A DNA stretch of 64,000 nucleotides from Prosthecobacter algae (GCF_039542385.1 NZ_BAABIA010000006.1:389996-453995), one strand, 5' to 3'; shown: positions 44,836 to 53,593, numbered from the stretch's first letter. The notes: generated from the sequence alone by a model not told the origin. A program made the numbers and translations.

Positions 44836-44866
44836 GGGCGGAATCCGTGAGGATTCCGCCCTTTTT
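44836..44866 (+). terminator. Rho-independent terminator after dhaK
   Basis: An 11 bp stem GGGCGGAATCC / GGATTCCGCCC with loop GTGA is followed by TTTTTG. A textbook structure, 22 bp past the stop. The 218 bp from here to 45085 show no gene. Confidence 0.92.
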
Positions 44867-45084
44867 GTTAGGCCACGGCAACCGTTCATGCATCGGCACG
44901 CGGCATGCGCGGGACGTGGCACGGAGATTGCAGGGAAAAGTGGCTGGTCCGCTGCCCCCGTGCGAACCGCCCTGCCCCACCCGGCAGGCGGCCGCAGAGA
45001 ACTTCCTGGTGCCTGTTTTTTCATTCGCCAGGAAGGGCAGTTGGCCTTAAAACCAACCTTGAATCGCATCCCCATTCCCAGCTT

Positions 45085-45471
45085 ATGAACGAGCCCTCCA
45101 TCCCTGATCTCGGTTTCGGCAGCCCTTCTGCCAATGATCCCTTCCAGGCCGCCAAGGCCAGCGCCATGAAAGCCGCCGAAGAGCTGCGTGCCGCCGCCAG
45201 CCAAAAGGCCAGCGAACTGCGCGGTGCCGCTGAATCCCGCGCCCAGCACCTGAAGTCTGTGGCGGAGCAGAAGGCCTCCGAGCTGAAGACGGACCTGACG
45301 GAAAAGGCCGGCGAGATCCGCCACTATGCGGACGATGCGCTGGGCCAGGCCAAGGACAAGTACCAGGACCTGGTGGCCGAAGCGGAAAACATGACGCGTG
45401 AAAAGCCGCGCCAGGCGCTGCTGACGGCGTTTGGGGTGGGCCTCGTCGTGGGCCTGCTGCTGCGCCGCTAA
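45085..45471 (+). CDS. DUF883 (ElaB/YqjD)-like protein
   Basis: The ATG at 45085 gives 128 residues. Residues ~18-105 are Ala/Lys/Glu-rich heptads (AAKASAMKAAEELRAAASQK), a long coiled-coil; the C-terminus is a single membrane anchor 'EKPRQALLTAFGVGLVVGLL' plus LRR. This matches DUF883, whose E. coli members (ElaB, YqjD) are inner-membrane proteins that can bind ribosomes. The longer open frame to 44905 has no support. It leads a three-gene unit with two further envelope proteins. Confidence 0.8.
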   Translation: MNEPSIPDLGFGSPSANDPFQAAKASAMKAAEELRAAASQKASELRGAAESRAQHLKSVAEQKASELKTDLTEKAGEIRHYADDALGQAKDKYQDLVAEAENMTREKPRQALLTAFGVGLVVGLLLRR

Positions 45472-45499
45472 GAACCCCTTTTTTAGAAAAGCCTGAATC

Positions 45500-45886
45500 A
45501 TGATGGACACCGAGGTTTCCCGGGTGAGATCCCTGCTGCGCACGCTGGCCCTGTATGCGGAAGCACGCGGGCGGCTGCTGCAGATCGAGGCGCAGGAGGC
45601 GGGGACCAAGCTGAGCGAGATCCTCATCTTCGCGGCCCTGCTCAGCGGCTTTCTGCTGTTCGGCTGGATGCTGGCGCTGCCTGCGCTGGTGTGGCTGGTG
45701 GCAGACAGCCAGGGCTGGCCCTGGTGGAAGGTGGCGCTGGGTGCGGCCGGTGGGCACCTGTTTCTGGCCATGCTTTTCCTGCTGCGGCTGAAATCCCGAC
45801 TGAAAAGGCTGCGCGTGTTTGAAGAAACGTTTCACCAGTTCCAGCGCGACCGCGAATGGATCGGCAACCCACCTCCCGGCGTATGA
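45500..45886 (+). CDS. Holin-X (YqjE-like) membrane protein
   Basis: The product has 128 residues: an amphipathic helix (RSLLRTLALYAEARGRLLQI), then two transmembrane segments (ILIFAALLSGFLLFGWMLAL and WKVALGAAGGHLFLAMLFLL) and a basic tail. This is the Actinobacterial Holin-X/phage-holin family pattern, usually found next to DUF883 genes, not in phage. Its role is unclear, probably envelope-related. It overlaps the next gene by 4 bp (ATGA at 45883). Confidence 0.78.
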   Translation: MMDTEVSRVRSLLRTLALYAEARGRLLQIEAQEAGTKLSEILIFAALLSGFLLFGWMLALPALVWLVADSQGWPWWKVALGAAGGHLFLAMLFLLRLKSRLKRLRVFEETFHQFQRDREWIGNPPPGV

Positions 45887-46260
45887 CAGCGAAACAAAAG
45901 GCCATCAAAGACCTGGACGCAGCCCGTGACCATCTGGGCTCCCACCTGCAACTGGCCAGCGCGGAGCTGAACCCGAAGGTCATCCTCTCCCGCTCCCTCC
46001 GCGAACACCCATGGATCTGGGCTGGCGGGGCGGCTGCGGCGGGGCTTTTGCTGGTGCGCAGTCTCATGCCATCACCCGGATCCAAGATTGAGCGTGACAA
46101 CTTTGGCGCATCCGCTACAAAAGGCGGCCTTATTGCGCTAATTCTGTCGCCCATGCTTGGCATGGTCCGGCAGGCGGCGTGGAAATATGGAAGCCAGTAT
46201 CTTCAATCTTACCTGACCCAACATTTCTCTCAGCACGAGGGTGACCGCCCGAGTGCGTGA
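45883..46260 (+). CDS. YqjK-like small membrane protein
   Basis: The ATG overlaps the previous stop (ATGA) and gives 125 residues. The N-terminus is charged and helical (KQKAIKDLDAARDHLGSHLQ), then 'HPWIWAGGAAAAGLLLVRSL' makes one membrane segment; the rest is basic with a weak hydrophobic stretch (GLIALILSPMLGMVRQA). Position and size fit the third member of DUF883/YqjE/YqjK groups. It is 12 bp before the first pilT. Confidence 0.65.
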   Translation: MTAKQKAIKDLDAARDHLGSHLQLASAELNPKVILSRSLREHPWIWAGGAAAAGLLLVRSLMPSPGSKIERDNFGASATKGGLIALILSPMLGMVRQAAWKYGSQYLQSYLTQHFSQHEGDRPSA

Positions 46261-46272
46261 TCTACCCCTCTC

Positions 46273-47373
46273 ATGTCCGACCAAGCCGCCCCCCAAGACC
46301 TCGTGCCCGTGCTGGGCCATGTGGATGACTATCTGCGTTTCTGCATGCAGTATGAAGCGTCCGATCTGCACCTGGCCACCGCCGCCCAGCCCATCTGGAG
46401 ACGATTCGGCAACCTGACCCCGATCTGGGGCAATGCCGTGCAACTCGGGCCTGAAGACACCCGCCGTCTGGCCTACAGCTTCCTCACCGAAGCCCAGATC
46501 CACCAACTGGAAACCAAGGGCGATGTGGACTTTGCCTACTCGCCAGACTTTGGCCGCTTCCGTGCCTCCGTGGTGCAGCAGCGCCTGGGCATCGATATCA
46601 CCTTCCGCATCATTTCCACGAGCATCCGCTCGGTGGATGAACTGGGCCTGCCAGACATGGTGCGCACGCTCATCCGCTATCACAACGGCCTGGTGCTGGT
46701 GACCGGCCCGGTGGGCTGCGGCAAGTCCACCACGCTGGCTGCCCTGGTGGATGAAATCAACAAGGAGCGCCAGGACCACATCATCACCCTGGAAGACCCC
46801 ATCGAATACGTGGTGGAGCCGAAGAGCTGCCACGTGAACCAGCGCGAGGTGGGCACCCACACGGATTCCTTTGCCGCCGCCCTGCGCGGTGCCCTCCGTG
46901 AAGATCCGGATGTGATCATGGTGGGTGAAATGCGCGACCTGGAAACGATTTCCCTGGCCATCACGGCGGCGGAAACGGGTCACTTGGTGCTGGGTACCCT
47001 GCACACTGGCAACTCTGCCCGTACGCTGGACCGTGTGCTGGACGTGTTCCCGCCGGATCAGCGCGACCAGATCCGCATCATGGTGTCTGAATCCCTGCGC
47101 GGCATCATTTCCCAGCAGTTGGTGCCGAAGACGGATGGCAACGGCCGTGCGATGGCCCTGGAACTTCTGGTGAACACCCCTGCGGTGGCCGCCTGTATCC
47201 GTGAAGGCAAAACCTACATGCTCAACGGCGTGATGCAGACGGGCAAAAACGTCGGCATGATCACGATGGATGAGTCCCTGAGAAACCTGTTCACCAAGGG
47301 TCTCATCAGCCGTGAAGAGTGCGAATCCCGCGCTGAGGACAAACAGCAGATGCGCCTCTTCTTCCAGAGCTAA
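46273..47373 (+). CDS. PilT-family retraction ATPase, paralogue 1
   Basis: The product has 366 residues. Walker A 'VTGPVGCGKSTTLAALVDEI', Asp box 'ITLEDPIEYVVEPKSC', Walker B 'LREDPDVIMVGEMRDLETIS' and His box 'HLVLGTLHTGNSARTLDRVL' define a type IV pilus retraction ATPase. There is no tetracysteine zinc site, which separates it from PilB/GspE. A PilT-type 'VSESLRGIISQQLV' segment follows. The cassette Cys in the P-loop (GPVGCGKST) is unusual. It is 41 bp upstream of a second pilT, in tandem. Confidence 0.88.
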   Translation: MSDQAAPQDLVPVLGHVDDYLRFCMQYEASDLHLATAAQPIWRRFGNLTPIWGNAVQLGPEDTRRLAYSFLTEAQIHQLETKGDVDFAYSPDFGRFRASVVQQRLGIDITFRIISTSIRSVDELGLPDMVRTLIRYHNGLVLVTGPVGCGKSTTLAALVDEINKERQDHIITLEDPIEYVVEPKSCHVNQREVGTHTDSFAAALRGALREDPDVIMVGEMRDLETISLAITAAETGHLVLGTLHTGNSARTLDRVLDVFPPDQRDQIRIMVSESLRGIISQQLVPKTDGNGRAMALELLVNTPAVAACIREGKTYMLNGVMQTGKNVGMITMDESLRNLFTKGLISREECESRAEDKQQMRLFFQS

Positions 47374-47414
47374 GCACGCCCCCCATCATCCACGTTTTTA
47401 CCTTCTGACAAGCC

Positions 47415-48518
47415 ATGCCGATCATTGACAATTACTTCCAGCAGCTCATCGAGCTGGGCGGATCCGACCTTCACCTCAGCCAGGGGCAGCCACCGAAAGT
47501 GCGCGTCCACGGCAGCATCAAAGCCATCTCTCCGGACCTCCTCACGAAGTCCACGATGGAGACGATGATGCGCGAGATCTGCGAAGCCCGTGCCTGGGAA
47601 CGCTACACCGAAAAGGGCGATCTGGACTTCGCCTATGAAATGGATGCGGAGCACCGCTTTCGCTGCAACTACCTGAAGCAGCAGAACGGCTACGGGGCGG
47701 TCTTCCGTATCATTCCCACCAAGATCGCCAGCCTGGAGCAGCTCGGCATCCCGCAGGTGGTGAAGGAATTTGGCCACATGCGCAGCGGCCTGGTGCTGGT
47801 GACGGGCCCGACGGGCTCCGGCAAGTCCACGACGCTGGCCGCCCTGCTGGACTACATCAACACGAACTTCCGCCGCCACATCATCACGGTGGAGGAGCCG
47901 ATCGAGTTCGTGCATAAGAACAAGAAGAGCATCATCACCCAGCGTGAGGTGCCCATCCAGACGCCGAGCTTCGCCGACGGCCTGCGCGCTGCCCTCCGTC
48001 AGGATGCGGACATCGTGCTGGTGGGGGAAATGCGAGATCTGGAAACCATCTCCCTGGCCCTCACGGCGGCGGAGACGGGTCTCCTGGTCTTCGGCACCCT
48101 GCACACGAACAACGCCCGCAAGACCGTTGACCGTATCATCGACGTGTTCCCGGCGGATCAGCAGAGCCAGGTGCGCACGATGTTGGCTGCCTCCCTGAAA
48201 GGCGTGGTGGCCCAGCTCCTCATGAAGAAGGCCGACGGCAAGGGCCGTGTGGCTGTGAATGAGATCATGGTCTCCACCCCAGCCGTGGGTGCCATCATCC
48301 GTGAAGGCGCGACCCAGAAGCTTTACGACGTCATCATCGGCGGCAAGGCCCAGGGCATGCAGTTCATGGACGATGCCATCTGGCAGAAGCTGCGCGACGG
48401 CTACGCCAGCCCGATGGAGGCGTACATGAAGGCCATCGACAAAGGCCGTTTCAAGGCCTTCCTGCCTCCCGAAATGCAGGCCGTGGCCAACGCCGGCGGC
48501 GGCGAGGCGAAGAAGTAA
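47415..48518 (+). CDS. pilT: PilT-family retraction ATPase, paralogue 2
   Basis: The product has 367 residues. Canonical Walker A 'VTGPTGSGKSTTLAALLDYI', 'ITVEEPIEFVHKNKKSIITQ', Walker B 'LRQDADIVLVGEMRDLETIS' and 'LLVFGTLHTNNARKTVDRII'. The catalytic segments agree with PilT more closely than those of paralogue 1, including the 'AASLKGVVAQLLM' region and a C-terminal 'AYMKAIDKGRF' segment. It retracts type IV pili for twitching and DNA uptake. A terminator follows directly. Confidence 0.92.
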   Translation: MPIIDNYFQQLIELGGSDLHLSQGQPPKVRVHGSIKAISPDLLTKSTMETMMREICEARAWERYTEKGDLDFAYEMDAEHRFRCNYLKQQNGYGAVFRIIPTKIASLEQLGIPQVVKEFGHMRSGLVLVTGPTGSGKSTTLAALLDYINTNFRRHIITVEEPIEFVHKNKKSIITQREVPIQTPSFADGLRAALRQDADIVLVGEMRDLETISLALTAAETGLLVFGTLHTNNARKTVDRIIDVFPADQQSQVRTMLAASLKGVVAQLLMKKADGKGRVAVNEIMVSTPAVGAIIREGATQKLYDVIIGGKAQGMQFMDDAIWQKLRDGYASPMEAYMKAIDKGRFKAFLPPEMQAVANAGGGEAKK

Positions 48519-48537
48519 GCTTCGCGTTTATTTGATC

Positions 48538-48569
48538 AAGGGTGCAGCCGCGAGGTTGCACCCTTTTTT
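48538..48569 (+). terminator. Rho-independent terminator after pilT
   Basis: Stem GGGTGCA / TGCACCC (loop ~10 bp) followed by TTTTTT, 22 bp past the stop. Confidence 0.88.
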
Positions 48570-48630
48570 GTGGGTGGGGAGGATCGGGGGGGCGGACGGA
48601 TCTCGGAGGGAGTGGGGCGGGCTTTTTTTA

Positions 48631-48683
48631 ACAGGATTGACAGGATGACAGGATTAACAAGATGTGTGGCAAGTAGGCGGGGG
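48631..48683 (+). repeat. Dispersed repeat R2, copy b
   Basis: ACAGGATTGACAGGATGACA followed by GGATTAACAAG and GTGTGGCAAG; related to 8341-8394. Confidence 0.75.
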
Positions 48684-48760
48684 CGGATTTTTCAACCACG
48701 GAACATGCGGAAGACACGGAAGGTGGTGGTTGGGAGGGAGTGGGAGCGGGGAGTTTTTAG

Positions 48761-48813
48761 ACAGGATTTCAGGATTGGCAGGATTTACAGGAAGTGTGGC
48801 CAAGGGGCGGATG
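48761..48813 (+). repeat. Dispersed repeat R2, copy c
   Basis: ACAGGATTTCAGGATTGGCA followed by GGATTTACAGGAAGTGTGGC; related to 8341-8394, where GGAAGTGTGGCAAGG also occurs. Confidence 0.75.
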
Positions 48814-48830
48814 GGAGCAGGTTTGTTCGG

Positions 48831-48910
48831 TCTGTTGGTGTCTAGCCTTTAGGCGACTCCCTGACCTGTCGGACCTTCTCCAGATCGCCTAAAGGCTAGA
48901 CACCAACAGA
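48831..48910. repeat. R6: 26 bp perfect inverted repeat
   Basis: Arms 48831-48856 and 48885-48910 are perfect inverted copies (starting TCTGTTGGTGTCTAGCC), with a 28 bp loop. It is the longest perfect palindrome seen, with no T-run and no adjacent convergent gene ends, so it looks like a mobile or structural element rather than a terminator. Confidence 0.8.
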
Positions 48911-48941
48911 GCTGGCGAGAACGGAGGTGTAATCCGGTTTG

Positions 48942-48980
48942 AGCCCAAGGAGCGGGACTTGCCAAGTCCCGTGGTTTGGG
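48942..48980 (+). repeat. Dispersed palindromic repeat R1, copy c
   Basis: Identical to 8034-8074 over ~39 bp (palindrome GGGACTTGCCAAGTCCC). A degenerate version is at 49307-49339. Confidence 0.8.
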
Positions 48981-49205
48981 GAGTTTTTGGGGAGCTTGAG
49001 GATGTGGGGGCGGACGGGGGCTTCCAGCGTCCTTTCAGGACGCGACCTTGATTGACATCGTTTGTTAGGTGAGGGTCCGGTGGTTCTCGGTGGCTGCGCC
49101 CCCTTCACCACCGGCTACTTTCCGGGCTCCCTCCGGGAGCCGAGGCCGGAGTGGCGGGTGCGGAATTCCGCAGAAGGGAGGCCTTTTGGAAGCTCGGAGG
49201 TGGGT

Positions 49206-49401
49206 GAGCTTTCGAAAGCGCCAGAGGACTGGCGCAGTCCAGGACGCTTCGCGGCTGCGGTGCCGCTGCGACTGTCGAGGAGGAAAGGTGGGGGTGGGTT
49301 CAGGGGACTGGACTTGGCAAGTCTTGCTCCTTGTGGGCGTGAGGGAAGCTCGTTGTGGGGGAGCATTCGGGCCCTCCACCCGCTGGCGCGGGCAGCTACG
49401 G
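49206..49401 (+). repeat. Dispersed repeat R5, copy b
   Basis: Contains the same hairpin GCGCCAG-AGGA-CTGGCGC plus CAGTCCAGGACGCTTCGCGG as 8576-8628, and a CCACCCGCTGGCGCGGGC unit at 49378. Related units are at 49611-49640. Confidence 0.7.
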
Positions 49402-49664
49402 GATGTAGCTGCGCCCGCCAGGGCGTGGGGTTTGGGGGCTGCGAAGTTAGGAGATAGGACCTAGAGATCGTATAGGGCCTATGTCTGGAATGCTCGAGAT
49501 GTGAGAGCATTCGGCCATCACGCGCGCGGAGCGCGGGTGTTTACAAGGGGTAGCTGCGCCCGCAAGGGCGTGGGGTTTTGGGGGAGCTCGATTGGGGGAG
49601 AGCTTTCGAGTCGGCCACCTGCTGGCGCAGGCAGCTACGGGGGGCGTTTTGGCCTAACCGAGAG

Positions 49665-50876
49665 TTACTTCATCGGCTCCATGTAGTAGATGCCGGTGGT
49701 CATGGTGTAGGCGTTGGGGATGGGCATGCGCTTGAGGGCGTGCTCAGCGCCCCAGGAGTCGGTGTAGAGAAATTCGTTGGTCTTGAGGTTGTAGCCGATG
49801 ATGAGGCGCATGTGGCCGCCGGCGGCCTGGGGGATTTCGGGCTCGGGCAGGAGGCCGAGCATGACGCCCCACATGACCGGGATACCCTGATCAATAAGGC
49901 CGGTGATGCTGCGCTGGAATTTGCCGAAGCCGGAGCGGTCGCGACCGATGCGGGAGGTCTTGAGGACTTCGCCATCCATGGCGCCGTAGATTTCATCAAT
50001 GTAGATGGTGCCGTCGCGCGGGGCGGCGCTGACTTCGCGTTTGTCGGCGCGTTTGGCCTCTTTGTTGTAGTCGCCCACCATGTCCATGAAGGTTTTATAA
50101 TCCCAGTTTTCGATGACACGGACGCGGACGCGGAGGCGACCTTCGAGCTTGTTGAGGGCCTCGTACATTTTGGCGGGGCTGGTACCGCCGTCGCTGCTGC
50201 TATCCGCCACCTGGGCCATCTCATGCTGATCGACGGGGATGCCGTAGTATTTAAAGACGCGCTCGGCGGTGGCGACGGCGCAGTAGCCTTTGGGGCCTTG
50301 GTCCACCATGGGGACGTTGGCGATGAGGACATCGCCATTTTCCTCGCGCTTCAGGTTGGCGGTGAGGGAGTCTTTGGTGACGGAGGGGGCCTTGGCGGCG
50401 GCGGTGGTGGTTTTGTCCTTGCCGCGCTCCGTGGAGGGCACGCCGAGCTGCTGGCCGATGGTGGCACGGTGAGCTTCGATGAGGGCCTCGAATTTCTCGC
50501 GGGTCATGAACTCGCTGTTACTGTCGCCCCGGTTGAAAATGGAGAGGCTGATGCGAGTGGGCTGGCCTTCGGGGCTGAAATTGATGAGGGCCTCGGTGAC
50601 GGGGAGGCGGCCCTGCCAGAGGCTGAGTCCGGGGCCGAAGAATCGGGCCTGGTCGCGCTTTTCTGAGAGCCACTGGAGGCCGGTCTGGGCGAAGTGCTGC
50701 TGGAACTGATCGGCCGTGGTCTGCCAGACGTTTTCGCCGGTGAGGGAATCGAGCGGGCGGGCGGGGGCGGCGGGCTGCTGGGCCTGGAGGCTGCCGGTGA
50801 GCACGAGGGTGCCGAGGCAGGCGAGGGTGCGCCAGAAGCGCAGGGGGGAGCAGCGGGGGGCTGGGTGGGAGGCCAT
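49665..50876 (-). CDS. C39-like cysteine peptidase, secreted
   Basis: The ATG at 50876 gives 403 residues starting MASHPAPRCSPLRFWRTLAC, a signal peptide. The C-terminal half is a papain-like C39 fold: catalytic Cys199 in 'VPMVDQGPKGYCAVATAERV', His in 'AAGGHMRLIIGYN' and Asp in 'YTDSWGAEHAL'. The N-terminal ~170 residues are unassigned ('FSPEGQPTRISLSIFNRG'). C39 family members cleave bacteriocin leaders or peptidoglycan-associated peptides; without a transporter neighbour the substrate is unknown. A longer start at 50942 would hide the signal. Confidence 0.78.
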   Translation of the reverse strand: MASHPAPRCSPLRFWRTLACLGTLVLTGSLQAQQPAAPARPLDSLTGENVWQTTADQFQQHFAQTGLQWLSEKRDQARFFGPGLSLWQGRLPVTEALINFSPEGQPTRISLSIFNRGDSNSEFMTREKFEALIEAHRATIGQQLGVPSTERGKDKTTTAAAKAPSVTKDSLTANLKREENGDVLIANVPMVDQGPKGYCAVATAERVFKYYGIPVDQHEMAQVADSSSDGGTSPAKMYEALNKLEGRLRVRVRVIENWDYKTFMDMVGDYNKEAKRADKREVSAAPRDGTIYIDEIYGAMDGEVLKTSRIGRDRSGFGKFQRSITGLIDQGIPVMWGVMLGLLPEPEIPQAAGGHMRLIIGYNLKTNEFLYTDSWGAEHALKRMPIPNAYTMTTGIYYMEPMK

Positions 50877-50910
50877 CGGTATTTGGAGTCTTCTTCTACG
50901 GAGGATGCTC

Positions 50911-50950
50911 AAAAAAAAGCTCACTTTGGAAGCTTTTTCCAAAGTGAGCT
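50911..50950 (-). terminator. Terminator for the small lipoprotein gene
   Basis: On the minus strand a 13 bp stem AGCTCACTTTGGA / TCCAAAGTGAGCT is followed by TTTTTTTT, located past the stop at 51008 and before the C39 gene start. Confidence 0.9.
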
Positions 50951-51007
50951 GTAAAAAGCTCGGCCCGATAACGATGGGCGGTCTGGGGGTCTTTCCCCGG
51001 AAGCGGC

Positions 51008-51253
51008 TCAGTGGGCTGCGGGCTTGGCCTCTGGGGCGTGGGCGGCAGGAGCAGCAGGAGCATGGGCCGCAGGTGCGTGGGCGGCGGGCTTGGCGTGGTC
51101 GTCCTTTTTAGCTTCGCCGTGGTGGGCATCGCCGTGGCCTTCTTTGTGCATGCCTTCATGGAGCACTTGGGTTTCTTCCCAGGAGTGCTTGTCGCAAGAG
51201 ACGGAGGCAGTGAGGAGGGTGGCGAGTGCGAGGAGGGCGGGGACGGTTTTCAT
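51008..51253 (-). CDS. Small His/Ala/Pro-rich lipoprotein
   Basis: The ATG at 51253 gives 81 residues: MKTVPALLALATLLTASVSC with a lipobox ending at Cys20. The rest is short and polar, then a tail of A-H-A-P iterations (AAHAPAAHAPAAPAAHAP). Histidine-rich, so metal binding is possible but unproven. The longer open frame upstream is not supported. A strong terminator follows. Confidence 0.65.
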   Translation of the reverse strand: MKTVPALLALATLLTASVSCDKHSWEETQVLHEGMHKEGHGDAHHGEAKKDDHAKPAAHAPAAHAPAAPAAHAPEAKPAAH

Positions 51254-51479
51254 GAAGGGGTGTTCGACGCGGCCTGAGAGTAGAGTGGGATTGCCGGGGT
51301 GCAATCGGGTTTTGCAAAGTGCGGGGCCTGTGGGAGAAAAACGCGGCGGGGCGGCGGACGGGGGCTGGCTGACCGGGGGGCTAGGGAATGCAATGACGGT
51401 CTGCATAGGATGCTGATTGCGAGGGCGGCGGGTTGGCTTTATGTTTCGGGCTCCCCCACCCCCCCTTTTTCTGCGACGC

Positions 51480-52346
51480 ATGGCTGACCATACTTTCCGA
51501 CTGTCCTCTGGCCGCACGCTGGGCTTTGCTGAGCATGGTGATCCTGCGGGGGTGCCGTGCTTTTACTTTCATGGCTGGCCGAGTGCGCGGGTGCAGGGGG
51601 CGCTGATGGATGAGGCGGGGCGGCGGCATGGGCTGCGGTTCATTTCGCCGGACCGGCCGGGGATCGGCCTTTCTGACTTTCATGAGGGGCGGGAGCTGAA
51701 GGACTGGCCGCCGCTGCTGGCGGAGCTGGCAGGGCACCTGGGGATCGACCAATTTCACGTGCTGGGCTGGTCTGGCGGCGGGCCGTATGTGCTGGTGACG
51801 GCGCTGACGATGCCGGAGCGGCTGCTGAGTGCGACGATCGTGTGCGGGGCACCACCGCTGGCGTTTCTGGGCTATGAGCACATGTTCTGGATGTACCGGC
51901 TGATGATCCGCCTGCGCCATGCCTTCCCGACGGTGTTGGGGGGGCTGCTGCGGGTGGGGGAAAAGGTGGCCAGCGGCGCGCCGGACCGGGCACCGCTGAA
52001 GTGGCTGGTGGGGATGCTGGGCCGGGCGGACCGGGCGGTGCTGAGGCAGCCGGAGATCTTTGACAAGGTGCGCGCGGGCATGGTGGAGGCGCTGCGCCGG
52101 GGCCCGAGGTCGGTCATCGCAGATGCGGACATCTACCTTTCTGAATGGGGCTTTGAGGTGGGGGCCATCGGCTACCCGATCCACTTTTGGCATGGCAAGC
52201 AGGACCGCAACATTGACTGGCGCTACACGGAGAAGCTGGCGGGCATCATGCCGCACACGACGACGGAGTGGCTGGAGGAGGAGGGGCACTACTCCCTGCC
52301 GGTGACGCACCTGGACGCGATCCTGAAAAAGGCGCTGGCACGGTGA
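51480..52346 (+). CDS. Alpha/beta hydrolase
   Basis: The ATG at 51480 gives 288 residues. 'CFYFHGWPSAR' (oxyanion segment), 'DRPGIGLSDFHEGREL', nucleophile elbow GWSGGG, Asp in 'HFWHGKQDRNIDW' and His in 'EEEGHYSLPV' give the complete catalytic triad of the superfamily. Cytoplasmic; the substrate cannot be told. It is transcribed away from the small lipoprotein gene. Confidence 0.9.
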   Translation: MADHTFRLSSGRTLGFAEHGDPAGVPCFYFHGWPSARVQGALMDEAGRRHGLRFISPDRPGIGLSDFHEGRELKDWPPLLAELAGHLGIDQFHVLGWSGGGPYVLVTALTMPERLLSATIVCGAPPLAFLGYEHMFWMYRLMIRLRHAFPTVLGGLLRVGEKVASGAPDRAPLKWLVGMLGRADRAVLRQPEIFDKVRAGMVEALRRGPRSVIADADIYLSEWGFEVGAIGYPIHFWHGKQDRNIDWRYTEKLAGIMPHTTTEWLEEEGHYSLPVTHLDAILKKALAR

Positions 52347-52796
52347 GGTGGCCCGCCTGGAGGGCGACGGGTCTGTCAGGGGAGTAACGCAGAGACGCGA
52401 GGAGACTTTTCTTTGGGCGGTTTTTAGGATGATCCGATTTAGCGTGATGGATGGGTGAAATTGCGGCCGTTCGGGCGTCGCGCTGCGACGCGATGAGTGA
52501 AGATGGTGCGCCCTCCAAAACCGCGCCTTGAAAGGCGCGGCTAAAATACGGACGCCGCTCTGCGGCTGGGGAAAGAGGCATCGGGATGTGTATTAGTCCC
52601 AGGAGGCCTGAAACTTGGTTTCACACAATCAGTGTGGTTAAAGCGTATGATTTGCTGCCGGATGTTTGGCAATGTTTCAGGATGATACGCGTGTGTTTCT
52701 GATTTTGAGGCCGGGCGGGAAACTTTTTTTGGCACTTGGCCTAACTGGGGGTGCTAGTGGCTAGACAAGGGTGGGTGCGGGGGTGGAAATTGATGC
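52347..52796. other. 450 bp intergenic region
   Basis: No gene is seen. Two short palindromes are present: GCGTCGC-GCT-GCGACGC near 52475 and CCGCGCCTT-GAA-AGGCGCGG near 52523. These look like REP-type hairpins. It probably contains the promoter for 52797. Confidence 0.5.
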
Positions 52797-53582
52797 ATGA
52801 GCAGTTCCTATGATCCAAACCGGCAACGCATTGACGCCCGGCCACGCAATGTGTACCATACGCCTGAGGGCAAGCGGGTGGTGGGGCCGACGAGTGCGGA
52901 AATCAGCGCGCAGACGAGCCAGCGCCAGTACCGGGGCGGGCCACTGTATGAGTCGCGCCCGCTGACGCAGGGCGGTGGCTTGGACGGATATTATGCGATG
53001 CAAAAGGGTGGTCGACCACGGCCGCAGTCCCAGGTGCGGGAGCGGCCATCTGCGCCGCAGGCTCCGGCGCTGCCTCCGGCCAAGATCGAAACCGCCAAGG
53101 ATGGCAGCCGGACGCTGACGAGCCCCTATGGCAAGGGATCCTCCACCCCGGGACAGCCCGGTGTGAAACCTGCCGGGGACCCGAGGCTGCGGGCGGAAAT
53201 CGACGAGATGAAGAAGCGGCATTCGCACAACATCTTTGGCTCGCAGGCGGGACGGCTGGCATCGGAGCCGAAGAGGGACGTTCCGGCGACGATCCAGGCG
53301 GGCACGATCCAGGCGGATACGGCGGCGGCTTTTAAGAAGGAGCTGCCGCCGAGGGAGATCATCGGCGGAGGGGGATCTGCCGTGCCGAATCCGGTGCCGG
53401 TGCCGAAGTCGCTGGAGCCTAAGGGGGAGGCGGCGGGCATGGGCACCCTCCAGGCGGAGCCGGGCGCGGCCTTTAAGAAGGAGCTGCCACCGATGGACCT
53501 GGGCCTGCCGCCGCTGATGCGCAACAGCTACTCGCACCTGGCCCAGCCGCCTGCGCGGACGAAGAAGACGCTGCTGGCCTGA
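52797..53582 (+). CDS. Pro-rich protein of unknown function linked to the giant protein
   Basis: The product has 261 residues, Pro/Gly/Arg-rich and probably largely disordered (for example 'YDPNRQRIDARPRNVYHTPE'). The phrase 'AAFKKELPP' occurs twice, around residues 180 and 223, in TIQADTAAAFKKELPP and LQAEPGAAFKKELPP. 'NIFGSQAGRLASEPKR' is echoed in the N-terminus of the giant protein downstream ('LIYGSQASRLLSAP'), the only motif shared with it, which suggests a common partner or linked function. No signal peptide. No known family. Confidence 0.6.
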   Translation: MSSSYDPNRQRIDARPRNVYHTPEGKRVVGPTSAEISAQTSQRQYRGGPLYESRPLTQGGGLDGYYAMQKGGRPRPQSQVRERPSAPQAPALPPAKIETAKDGSRTLTSPYGKGSSTPGQPGVKPAGDPRLRAEIDEMKKRHSHNIFGSQAGRLASEPKRDVPATIQAGTIQADTAAAFKKELPPREIIGGGGSAVPNPVPVPKSLEPKGEAAGMGTLQAEPGAAFKKELPPMDLGLPPLMRNSYSHLAQPPARTKKTLLA

Positions 53583-53593
53583 AGGTGACTGGT

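Larger units (their letters stand above)
48570..49664. other. 1.1 kb non-coding repeat cluster
   Basis: No convincing gene is seen. It contains two R2 copies, a 26 bp perfect inverted repeat (R6), an R1 copy, an R5 copy and several CGCTGGCGC/GTAGCTGCGCCCGC units. The families match the cluster at 7.9-8.7 kb, and the order partly matches. It may be an accumulation site for short mobile or REP-type elements. Confidence 0.65.

Noticed and set aside
45500..45886. Holin of a prophage
   Set aside because: The gene sits with DUF883-type envelope genes and no other phage genes are near; the family name is historical.
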